The notes under the pieces are model-generated. The model saw only the letters and a list, made by a program, of their open reading frames with translations, ran no database searches and was not told the origin of the DNA. Below, one piece after another: positions 57,110 to 64,000 of a stretch of DNA of 64,000 bases (position 1 is its first letter; every line of letters begins with the position of its first letter). Both the position numbers and the translations under genes were made by a program. Origin of the DNA: Salifodinibacter halophilus (lineage in GTDB: Bacteria > Pseudomonadota > Gammaproteobacteria > Nevskiales > Salinisphaeraceae); assembly GCA_012999515.1 (NCBI GenBank), contig JABEEB010000001.1, positions 1,798,001 through 1,862,000 on the forward strand. The letters are read 5' to 3'.

Positions 57110-57814
57110 TTGCCTAATCAACCCAAGGCTGGCTCGGGGCACGGTGGGGCGTTCGACGCGGCCGAGCTTCGCCAACGCGAGACGACAGTCCTGAGTGCAG
57201 GGGATGCCACCGCACCCCGCGTTTCGGTGGTCTGGATCGACGAAAAACCGGCGGTATTTAAAGACTACGCGACAACCGCCGGATTTTTCCGCGCTGTGAT
57301 CGCGCCGTTATTGGTAACGCGCGAAGTAAGTGCGCTGCGCCGACTCGATGGTGTTGCTGGCGTGCCGGATCTCATCCGGCAGATCGGCCGGCGTGGTCTG
57401 TTGATGGATTATCTGCCGGCGCAGCCGTTGCCTCGAGCGCAGACCGTATCGACGACGCTCCGAGCACTCGAATCGCTCGTCGCGTCCATGCACGACGCCG
57501 GTGTGGCCCACGCTGATCTACGTGCGGCGCGAAACGTGTTGGTCGATGAGCACGGTGCGCCCTATATCGTCGACTTCGTCGCCCGCGTACATCGTGGCGC
57601 GCGGTGGAACTGGCCGTGGAACTGGCTGTTCGAGCAATTCGCGGCCGCTGATCGTTCGGCGCTGGCCAAACTACGTCTGCGCTATGCGCCTACCGAAGCC
57701 AGCGAGGCCGATCAACGACTCGCCGCGCATTCCGGCGCGCGCGCTTGTCTGGCACGCGCTATCGGGGGTGGCACGCGCCGCGTGGTGCGGTGGGTGGTCA
57801 ACCGCACGCGGTAA
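57110..57814 (+). CDS. protein-kinase-fold protein, LPS kinase/RIO-like
   Basis: A 234-aa kinase-like protein. Recognisable are the ATP-binding Lys in AVFKDY (about residue 51), the catalytic loop HADLRAARNVLVD (about 135-147), and a DFV in place of the usual metal-binding DFG (YIVDFVARVH). It resembles lipopolysaccharide-core or RIO-like kinases. TTG 57110 is the start, 8 nt after mlaA, with which it probably forms an operon. The substrate is unknown and an envelope target is only suggested by context. Confidence 0.65.
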   Translation: MPNQPKAGSGHGGAFDAAELRQRETTVLSAGDATAPRVSVVWIDEKPAVFKDYATTAGFFRAVIAPLLVTREVSALRRLDGVAGVPDLIRQIGRRGLLMDYLPAQPLPRAQTVSTTLRALESLVASMHDAGVAHADLRAARNVLVDEHGAPYIVDFVARVHRGARWNWPWNWLFEQFAAADRSALAKLRLRYAPTEASEADQRLAAHSGARACLARAIGGGTRRVVRWVVNRTR

Positions 57815-57826
57815 TCGCGGTCGCGC

Positions 57827-58318
57827 TTATTGGCTTGCCGTTTGTTCCCAGGCGTCAATCGCCTGCGCGATTGCCAGGACGCTGCGCTGGAGATAGCGAT
57901 CTGCAGCGTCGCGTTCGTTATCGTTTAAGTATGACCAGGCCATGGCCACGGTCGGCCGCGGGTCGCCGATGACCATCTGCTCGCGGACCCGCGTGTCGGC
58001 GGCAGCGAGAGCATTGGTCATGACTTCAATGGACGCGGCGTCGAGATCGGCTTCACGCAGGACCATGATGGCCGCGCCCTGGGGAGCGGCGGCCAATTTG
58101 TCGTGCTCGGCGCTGGCCTGATTGTTTTCGGTGTAGAGATCGGCGAGTCGGGTCACGAGTTCGATCAGCGCGATCATGCATGGCAGGTCGTCGTGCAGCG
58201 TTGGATAACCGCGCTTGGCGGCGACCTCGGCCGTGGCCTTGAGCGCGGGGCCAACCGTCGCGTGATATGCCGCCGGCGACAAGCCGTCGGCGTCGGTCTG
58301 CGTAGCGTCGTCGATCAT
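57827..58318 (-). CDS. hypothetical protein
   Basis: Not recognised. The 163-aa product is soluble and largely alpha-helical, acidic and Ala-rich, without signal peptide or membrane segment. It converges with the kinase-like gene 12 nt away and lies downstream of the glycine-zipper lipoprotein gene on the same strand. Codon use looks like that of neighbouring genes, which supports it being real. Confidence 0.6.
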   Translation of the reverse strand: MIDDATQTDADGLSPAAYHATVGPALKATAEVAAKRGYPTLHDDLPCMIALIELVTRLADLYTENNQASAEHDKLAAAPQGAAIMVLREADLDAASIEVMTNALAAADTRVREQMVIGDPRPTVAMAWSYLNDNERDAADRYLQRSVLAIAQAIDAWEQTASQ

Positions 58319-58354
58319 CCGGTCTATGCGCGCTGTCGTACTGTGATCATCGTG

Positions 58355-58753
58355 TTACCGGGCGGTGTTGGTTCGCTGCTGCTGGTGGCCGCCGCCCTGT
58401 CGGCGAAGGCAGTTCTGTCGGCGATTTTTATCCATGCGTTTAGCGTTGTATGCACCCGCTGCCGCACCGGCCGCGGCGCCTGCGCCGGTCGCGATATTGC
58501 GGCCGGTGTGGGAGCCGAACTGGTTGCCCAGCAGACCACCCAGGATGCCGCCGATCGCTGCCTGGCCGGAGGTGCTCTGGGCGGCCTTGACTGCGCCGTT
58601 GCGATTGTCGCCCGCATAGGCGCAGTTATAGCGGCTGCCGGGTGTGGCTTTGAAAATCGGGTCGACATTGGCCTGTCGTTGTCCCATGCAGCCGGCGAGT
58701 AGCGTGCCGGCCAGGGCGATGGTCAATAGGCGTGTGATGTTGTACGTAGTCAT
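58355..58753 (-). CDS. glycine-zipper lipoprotein
   Basis: A 132-aa lipoprotein with signal peptide and lipobox LLAGC (about residue 22). The mature part has a Cys (YNCAYAG), then a Gly/Ala-rich zipper (GGILGGLLGNQFGSHTGRN, about 68-86, followed by GAGAAAGAAAGAY) and a basic Arg/Gln tail. It resembles SlyB/YMGG-type envelope proteins. An AGGAGG site precedes the ATG. Confidence 0.8.
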   Translation of the reverse strand: MTTYNITRLLTIALAGTLLAGCMGQRQANVDPIFKATPGSRYNCAYAGDNRNGAVKAAQSTSGQAAIGGILGGLLGNQFGSHTGRNIATGAGAAAGAAAGAYNAKRMDKNRRQNCLRRQGGGHQQQRTNTAR

Positions 58754-58925
58754 GGCACCTCCTTTTCCGAGCTCAATTATACGCTTGGCCGAGTTTTTCG
58801 AGATTGTCCCGATTGGTCAGCATTGTCTGCAACCAAGCGGTACGACAAGGCCTGCTATGCTTTTGGCACGCATAACCAATAAAATGCCCGTGCGGGCTGG
58901 CGACCGCTTTTCCGGTTTTTAAATT

Positions 58926-59546
58926 ATGGCAATAACGCAATACGTGATTGTCGCCGTGCTGGCGTATCTAATCGGCAGCCTGTCCGGCAGTTTGATCATC
59001 GGCCCAATACTTGGCCGCGATGACCCACGCAACGGCGGCAGTCACAACGCTGGTGCGACTAATGCCCTGCGTACTGGCGGTGCGTTGTATGGCGCGCTGG
59101 TGCTAGCTTTCGACGGCCTGAAGGGCGTTGTGGCGGTTATAGCGCTGCCGCTACTGGTTGCCGTCGGTCCGCCGGCCGGTATGATCGCTGGTGCGGCCGC
59201 TGTCATCGGGCATTTATATCCTGTCTTTTTCGGTTTTCGTGGAGGCAAGGGCTTCGCTACGGTGCTGGGCGCACTAATCGCGGGCTTGCCGTTGACTTTG
59301 GTTGTTGTAGCGGTGGTTTTTGCGGCGACGCTGGTCACCAGCGGTTACGTTGGTTTGGCCACGGTCCTGTCGATGTGGGGCGTGATGGTATTCTGCGCAG
59401 CTGCACCGTTTTACGGCCTTGCGGCCAAACTTTTCACGCTCGCCATGAGTCTGGTTATCACCTACACGCATCGGGGTAATATCCAACGAACGTGGCAGGG
59501 TACCGAGCACCGGTTTGACAAAGCTATGTGGCGCCCTAGTCGGTAA
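58926..59546 (+). CDS. plsY: glycerol-3-phosphate acyltransferase
   Basis: Inner-membrane acyltransferase using acyl-phosphate, 206 aa, the first step of phospholipid synthesis. Typical motifs are GSLSGSLIIG, DDPRNGGSHNAGATNALR, and GHLYPVFFGFRGGKGFATVLG. The acyP-encoded acylphosphatase at 55.1 kb acts on related acyl phosphates in vitro, but no operon link exists. Confidence 0.95.
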   Translation: MAITQYVIVAVLAYLIGSLSGSLIIGPILGRDDPRNGGSHNAGATNALRTGGALYGALVLAFDGLKGVVAVIALPLLVAVGPPAGMIAGAAAVIGHLYPVFFGFRGGKGFATVLGALIAGLPLTLVVVAVVFAATLVTSGYVGLATVLSMWGVMVFCAAAPFYGLAAKLFTLAMSLVITYTHRGNIQRTWQGTEHRFDKAMWRPSR

Positions 59547-59569
59547 AGATCTGTCGATCTGTTCGCTCC

Positions 59570-60538
59570 ATGAATGACGCGCCGACGCTTCTAGAATTGC
59601 TCGCCGACCGTGAATGGCATTCCGGCAATGAACTCGCGCACCAGCTCGGTGTCAGCCGTGCGGCTGTTTCCGCGCGCGCCAAAAAGCTGACCGAGCGAGG
59701 TTTGTCGATCCATTCGGTGGTTGGCCGGGGTTATCGGCTCGCACAAACCAGTGAATTGCTCGATGCGGGCGCGATCCGCGATAACCTGCCGGCAACGGCG
59801 AGTCACCGGATCGACGACGTGCGCGTTTTCGAGACAGTCGACTCTACCAACGATGTACTCGATCGCCTCGATGACGGCGCCGGCCGGATCGCAGTGGCAG
59901 AGGCGCAGACGGCCGGCCGTGGTCGGACCGGGCGTGGTTGGGTATCGCCGTTTGGCTGTAATCTGCATATGTCGCTGATGGCGCGCAGTCACCAACCCCA
60001 GGCGCCGGTGACAGCGCTCGCGCCGCTCATCGGTGTCCGTATCGCGGCGATGCTGAGCGATATGCAGGTGAATGGGGTCGGCCTGAAATGGCCGAACGAC
60101 TTGCTGATCAACGGTACCAAGGTGGGCGGCATCCTCGTAGATTATCGTGGCGAAGCCGCGAGCGATGCGCGGTTGATTATCGGTGTTGGTATTAACGTCG
60201 CTATGGCGCCGGCCGCTGCCGCGGCCATCGATCAGTCCTGGACTACGTTGTCCCAACATCTATCCGAACCGCCGTCGCGGAACACACTTGCAGCGCGCGT
60301 CACGGGTGCTGTTGACGATGCCATCGAGTGTTTCAGGCTGGGGCAGGCCGAGCACTTAGTCGATGATTGGCAAGTGTTCGATCGCTTAGCCGACACGCCA
60401 GTGGTTAGCTTTGGCTCGAATGCGCCGGCGAACGGTATTGCGCGCGGTATCAACACCGACGGCAGCCTGCGCATCGAGGCCAACGGTCGCGTATCGCGTG
60501 TGTATTCGGGGGATGTATCAATTCGCCCCGTGCTATGA
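59570..60538 (+). CDS. birA: biotin--protein ligase and biotin operon repressor
   Basis: Bifunctional protein of 322 aa. An N-terminal HTH (HSGNELAHQLGVSRAAVSARA) precedes the ligase core with GRGRTGRGWVSPFG and KWPNDLLINGTKVGGIL; the C-terminal SH3-like domain ends with GDVSIRPVL. It biotinylates AccB and likely represses bio genes. It overlaps coaX by 4 nt. Confidence 0.94.
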   Translation: MNDAPTLLELLADREWHSGNELAHQLGVSRAAVSARAKKLTERGLSIHSVVGRGYRLAQTSELLDAGAIRDNLPATASHRIDDVRVFETVDSTNDVLDRLDDGAGRIAVAEAQTAGRGRTGRGWVSPFGCNLHMSLMARSHQPQAPVTALAPLIGVRIAAMLSDMQVNGVGLKWPNDLLINGTKVGGILVDYRGEAASDARLIIGVGINVAMAPAAAAAIDQSWTTLSQHLSEPPSRNTLAARVTGAVDDAIECFRLGQAEHLVDDWQVFDRLADTPVVSFGSNAPANGIARGINTDGSLRIEANGRVSRVYSGDVSIRPVL

Positions 60539-61290
60539 ACCTACTGATCGACGTCGGTAACAGCCGCGCCAAGTGGGCACTGTCCACTGGACGGACCGTC
60601 CATGCGACCGATTGCTCGGAAAGAAGCGGCGATTGGTTGAGCCGCTTACCCATCGATCAGGCGTCCTCGGTCTGGCTGGCCAGCGTCGCTGCGTCGGATG
60701 TTGCTGACGCCGTTGTGGCGCGCGCTGCGGATGCAGGCATCGACTGTCGGCGCCTGCGTAGTGAATCACGTTTCGGCGCACTGGAAAATGGCTATAGCGT
60801 CCCTGGGCAACTGGGTGTGGATCGCTGGATGGCCTGTGTGGCGGCGGTTGCGCGATTTAAGGGCTCGATTCTGATCGTCGACACCGGTACCGCGTTGACG
60901 TTGGATTGGATCGGCGCCGATTGCCGCCATCAAGGTGGCTTTATCACGCCCGGGATCGGGACCATGCGGCAGCGCTTGTGTGGCGCGACACAACTCGATC
61001 TGCCAGCGGAACAGGATGTGCTGAACATACCTGGGGTCGCGTCGTCGCAGGCGATCGAACGTGGTACGCGTTTAAGTGCGGTGTCATTGGTCGATGCGAT
61101 GGCGCATCAATATCCAACTGATAAGCGTTTGTTAACCGGCGGTGAAGCTAGTTTAATTCAGCCTCATCTTGCGGATGAATGGCAGTGTGTGCCGGATCTG
61201 GTGTTGCAGGGAATTGCGGAATACGCGAGTGCTGGCGATCAATCGTCGGCCACGACCACTGGATTCGTAGCGCATCAGGCCTCAGAATAA
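60535..61290 (+). CDS. coaX: type III pantothenate kinase
   Basis: First enzyme of coenzyme A synthesis, type III (ASKHA) form, 251 aa. Present are the phosphate motif LLIDVGNSRAKWA, the DTGTALTLDWIG motif and GGFITPGIGTM. Start ATG overlaps the birA stop (ATGA), a common birA-coaX pairing. Confidence 0.94.
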   Translation: MNLLIDVGNSRAKWALSTGRTVHATDCSERSGDWLSRLPIDQASSVWLASVAASDVADAVVARAADAGIDCRRLRSESRFGALENGYSVPGQLGVDRWMACVAAVARFKGSILIVDTGTALTLDWIGADCRHQGGFITPGIGTMRQRLCGATQLDLPAEQDVLNIPGVASSQAIERGTRLSAVSLVDAMAHQYPTDKRLLTGGEASLIQPHLADEWQCVPDLVLQGIAEYASAGDQSSATTTGFVAHQASE

Positions 61291-61297
61291 TATGCGG

Positions 61298-61373
61298 GCC
61301 GGCGTAGCTCAGGCGGTAGAGCAGCTGATTTGTAATCAGCAGGTCACGGGTTCGAATCCTGTCGCCGGCACCA
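61298..61373 (+). tRNA. tRNA-Thr (anticodon TGT)
   Basis: A 76-nt cloverleaf. Acceptor GCCGGCG pairs with CGCCGGC, the D arm is GCTCAGGCGGTAGAGC, the anticodon loop TTTGTAA lies between GCTGA and TCAGC, the T loop is GGTTCGAATCC, and the discriminator A is followed by encoded CCA. It lies 8 nt after coaX. Confidence 0.97.
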
Positions 61374-61437
61374 TTTTCAGCTGGATCGATCCACGCGTAG
61401 ATGCGTGTCGATTGGCTAGACGGAAGCAAGCAGCGCC

Positions 61438-62115
61438 GTGCAGCTATCCCTGAAGTACAACTTTTTGTTCGTGCATATAGCCAAAACGGGGGGCACGAGT
61501 GTGCGCGCCGCGCTGGCACGCTACAAATGGCGTGAGGCAGCGCGCGTGCCGATGTTTATCGCCAGCCGACTCAGTTCGCTGAACGGTCATCGACTCGGTA
61601 TCAAATTGCCGCGCCACGCCCGCGCTATCGCGGCACAGGAGATGCTGCCGCCGGACGTCTTCGCCCGACTTTTCAAGTTCACGTTTGTGCGCAACCCATG
61701 GGATCTCCAGGTGAGTTCCTACCACCATGTCCAGCGCGAACGCCCGGATTTGCTGTCGGGGATTCCGGATTTCTCAGCGTTTATTCGCTATAAGCTCGAT
61801 CCGAACCGGCCGCCGCAGTATCACCTCGATACGTCGAGCCGTGTCCAGTGCTCCTACCTGGTCGATCTGGACGGTCATCGGATCGTCGACTTCGTCGGCC
61901 GCTATGAGCATCTAAGTGCTGATTTTGCCGAAGCGTGCCAGCACATCGGCATTGAACCCATTGTGCTGGGGCAGCGGCGGCGTGCGCCGGATCGGCTTGG
62001 TGAATATCGTCGTTACTACGATACTGCAACCGCCGAACGCGTTGCGGACTTCTTCGCCCGTGATATCGAAGCGTTCGGGTATCAATTCGATCCGCCGGAC
62101 ACGATAGTCGAATAA
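61438..62115 (+). CDS. sulfotransferase family protein
   Basis: PAPS-dependent sulfotransferase of the membrane-carbohydrate type (family 2), 225 aa. The 5'-phosphosulfate loop FVHIAKTGGTSVR (about residues 11-23) and 3'-phosphate motif FVRNPWDLQVSSYHH (about 82-96) are clear. GTG start at 61438. It stands alone after tRNA-Thr with no polysaccharide genes nearby, so the acceptor is unknown. Confidence 0.87.
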   Translation: MQLSLKYNFLFVHIAKTGGTSVRAALARYKWREAARVPMFIASRLSSLNGHRLGIKLPRHARAIAAQEMLPPDVFARLFKFTFVRNPWDLQVSSYHHVQRERPDLLSGIPDFSAFIRYKLDPNRPPQYHLDTSSRVQCSYLVDLDGHRIVDFVGRYEHLSADFAEACQHIGIEPIVLGQRRRAPDRLGEYRRYYDTATAERVADFFARDIEAFGYQFDPPDTIVE

Positions 62116-62447
62116 GCGGGCCGTTCTCGCTGGCCGTGATCGTGTTGCGGGCGCAGTGGGGCAACCGACAGGCTTATTGCAGCCGATCGGGTATGGACAC
62201 CGATCGCCCATCATGGCGCCCATGCTGGTGTGCGCTGGGTAAGGCACAAGACATAGGCACATCGAGCGCGTGCTTCAATGCCTGTTAGGTGATTGGGCGT
62301 GGTCAGTGTCGGCTGGCACCGGGCCGGCATCGCTGGCACGCTCTCAACCGCATAGTAGAAACAATGGCACGAGCGTGACGCCGAGCCTCACGAATCGTGT
62401 TAACAATAACGCTGGGGCGCGGTCGGCGTAGCGTTTGAGGGAGCAAA
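62116..62447. other. intergenic region without a recognised feature
   Basis: About 330 nt between the sulfotransferase and YihY genes. Only a short inverted repeat, CGATCGG/CCGATCG around 62183-62206, is seen. The promoter of the YihY gene should lie here, but no convincing -35/-10 pair was found. Confidence 0.4.
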
Positions 62448-63329
62448 ATGCGCGAGTTGTGGCGGTTTATTGCCCGAGTTTTGGCGCGCGTGCGGGAACA
62501 CCGGCTGTCACTAGTCGCGGCGGGCATGGCTTTTTACGCGATGTTATCGATCTTCCCGGCACTGACCGTGATTATCTCGGTCTACGGATTGGTCGCGGAT
62601 CCGGCCACCGTCTCGCATCAGATCACCATGTTGCCGGCGAATCTACCGCCGGCGCTAACCGACATTGTCGCGAAACAAGTGCGCGATATCAGTCAGGGAT
62701 CGGGCGTCGCACTCAGTCTCGGTTTGGTCGTGAGCGTTGCGTTTGCCACTTATTCGTCTTCGAAAAGCACGCGCGCGCTCGTGGCGGCGATGAATATCGC
62801 CTACAACGTCTCCGACAATCGTGGGTTCATACGGTTTTATCTGCACACCATCGCGTTGACGTTCGCGGGGGTTCTGCTCGTTATCGGTCTGCTGGCACTG
62901 ATCGGGCTGTCGGGCCTTCTAAAGATTGCCCACATCGGCTACTGGCCCGCGCTTTTGATCAGCTTTGTACGCTGGTTTTTGATGCTGGTGCTCATGACCA
63001 CCGCGCTCGGCGCTGTCTACGCGTTCGCGCCGTACCGTCGTCCGCCGCGCTGGCGCTGGTTGACGCCGGGGGCGGCGTTGGCAACCGTTTTCTGGTTGCT
63101 GGCTTCGCTGGGATTCAGTTTCTATATCTCGCAGTTCGGCAACTACAATAAGATCTATGGGTCCACTTCGGCGCTCATGGTCCTGATGATTTGGCTTGCG
63201 TTGAGTGCGTTCATCGTTTTGATCGGTGCCGAAGTTAATGCCGAGTTCGAATCGAGCTCCGAAAACTCGCCGCAGGCGACAAATCCGTTGAATACGATCA
63301 GCGCGCTTGTCCGGGAAAAACGAGGGTAA
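62448..63329 (+). CDS. YihY/BrkB family inner-membrane protein
   Basis: A 293-aa protein with six predicted helices and family blocks LVAAGMAFYAMLSIFPALT and GSTSALMVLMIWLALSAFIVLIGAEVNAEF. Early work linked the family to RNase BN, but that was an error; the function is unsettled and transport has been proposed. ATG 62448 follows GAGGGAGC. It is 4 nt from glnE. Confidence 0.88.
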   Translation: MRELWRFIARVLARVREHRLSLVAAGMAFYAMLSIFPALTVIISVYGLVADPATVSHQITMLPANLPPALTDIVAKQVRDISQGSGVALSLGLVVSVAFATYSSSKSTRALVAAMNIAYNVSDNRGFIRFYLHTIALTFAGVLLVIGLLALIGLSGLLKIAHIGYWPALLISFVRWFLMLVLMTTALGAVYAFAPYRRPPRWRWLTPGAALATVFWLLASLGFSFYISQFGNYNKIYGSTSALMVLMIWLALSAFIVLIGAEVNAEFESSSENSPQATNPLNTISALVREKRG

Positions 63330-63333
63330 AAAC

Positions 63334-64000
63334 GTGGGCGCAGGCGACACACAGGATGATCCATCGGCTGCGGCTACGATCGGCGTTCGGGGCGCCGATG
63401 CCGCCAATATCCGGGCTTGGTCATCTTTCGTCGACGATTGGTGTAACGCCCATCCTGATCGTCTGAGCGAGTTGCGCGACAGCGGCCGTCTTGGCGCGTC
63501 AGGCAAGCCGAATCCCGCACCAGCCCCTGATCCCGCGGTGACCGACGATTTCGACAAAGCGCTGCGGGCTTATCGTCACGAGTCACTGGCGGTCATCGCG
63601 TGGCGCGATTTGGCCGGTCTAGACGCGCTCGAAGCCACCTTGGCCGCGCTGACGGCGCTTGCCGAAAACTGTATCGAGGCAGCTTTGGTTGCCGCCGAAG
63701 CCGAGATCGCCACACGTCATGGCGTTATCCGTGATGCCGATGACAACGTCGTGCGTCTTTGTGTCATGGGCATGGGCAAGCTTGGCGGCGGCGAACTGAA
63801 TTTCTCGTCGGACATCGACTTGATATTCGCTTATCCCCACGGTGGCTGTGGTGAATCAGACGGACAACGCCCACTGGCGGTTGTCGAATATTTCCGAAAA
63901 CTCGCCCAGCGATTGGTTCGGTGTCTGCATGCGGCAACCAGCGATGGTTTTGTGTATCGCGTGGATACGCGGCTGCGGCCGTTTGGCGATGCGGGCGCGC
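63334..64000 (+). CDS. glnE: glutamine synthetase adenylyltransferase, 5' part only
   Basis: Partial gene running off the window end; about 222 codons are seen of the usual 940-980. The nucleotidyltransferase motif MGMGKLGGGELNFSSDIDLIFAY is centred near residue 155, as in E. coli GlnE. YRVDTRLRPFG follows at the edge. Start taken as GTG 63334, 4 nt after YihY, which places the motif correctly. The enzyme adds and removes AMP on glutamine synthetase. Confidence 0.92.
   Translation, partial: MGAGDTQDDPSAAATIGVRGADAANIRAWSSFVDDWCNAHPDRLSELRDSGRLGASGKPNPAPAPDPAVTDDFDKALRAYRHESLAVIAWRDLAGLDALEATLAALTALAENCIEAALVAAEAEIATRHGVIRDADDNVVRLCVMGMGKLGGGELNFSSDIDLIFAYPHGGCGESDGQRPLAVVEYFRKLAQRLVRCLHAATSDGFVYRVDTRLRPFGDAGA

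Noticed and set aside
62183-62206. inverted repeat in the sulfotransferase-YihY gap as an sRNA or terminator
   Set aside because: The stem is short, the loop long and no T-run or promoter accompanies it.

Overview
The window reads as GC-rich chromosomal DNA of a gammaproteobacterium. The markers are a complete nine-gene atpIBEFHAGDC operon, the linked set priA-argS-SPOR/FtsN-like, uvrD, prfC, glnS, MnmG, RsmG and ParB, plus Gram-negative envelope genes (MlaA-type lipoprotein, RND efflux, M48 lipoprotein protease). The three-gene transhydrogenase, copper/heavy-metal efflux and PQQ enzyme would suit a halophilic or marine lineage such as Salinisphaera, but that genus is a guess from recall. No rRNA, phage, transposase or CRISPR array was seen; one tRNA (Thr, TGT) was found.

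Layout. 0.2-7.3 kb: ATP synthase operon. 7.4-11.8 kb: orphan outer-membrane-type protein, a PQQ dehydrogenase split into a membrane ORF and a periplasmic catalytic ORF, and a cytochrome b561. 11.9-16.5 kb: copper island (DUF4396 protein diverging from copZ-csoR-copA, with a readable promoter and operator), then DoxX. 16.5-18.8 kb: LysE-type exporter diverging from a MocR regulator. 18.8-21.1 kb: glnS-rsmG. 21.4-27.9 kb: CzcI-like/CzcC/CzcB/CzcA heavy-metal efflux operon closed by a PII-like gene. 28-37 kb: mnmG, cardiolipin synthase, EEP hydrolase, an unknown anchored protein, an RRM protein, M48 protease and uvrD, the last two with overlapping start codons. 37-40.5 kb: LysR regulator diverging from an MFS transporter, then an EamA exporter. 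40.5-45.4 kb: priA-argS-SPOR. 45.4-45.7 kb: intergenic region with DnaA-box-like sites, an AT-rich stretch and a hairpin. 45.7-48.7 kb: pntAA-pntAB-pntB. 48.9-49.8 kb: fructosamine kinase. 49.8-51.9 kb: accessory patch built like integron cassettes (three small minus-strand genes, one canonical attC, one decayed attC, an approximately 80-bp repeat) without an integrase. 51.9-54.8 kb: acyl-CoA desaturase and prfC. 54.9-55.06 kb: candidate small RNA with C-rich unpaired segments and two terminators. 55.1-58.8 kb: acylphosphatase, solitary parB, MlaA, a kinase-like protein and small envelope proteins. 58.9-64 kb: plsY, birA-coaX, tRNA-Thr, sulfotransferase, YihY and the 5' part of glnE.

How it fits together. 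atp, rsmG, mnmG and parB are often neighbours near the replication origin in related bacteria. Here they lie within 56 kb but separated by insertions, and a DnaA-box-like intergenic region sits among them. Metal homeostasis is the main accessory theme: copper sensing, chaperoning and export, plus RND efflux with a PII-like protein. The least explained items are the candidate sRNA at 54.9 kb and the integrase-less cassette remnants at 50-51.5 kb.
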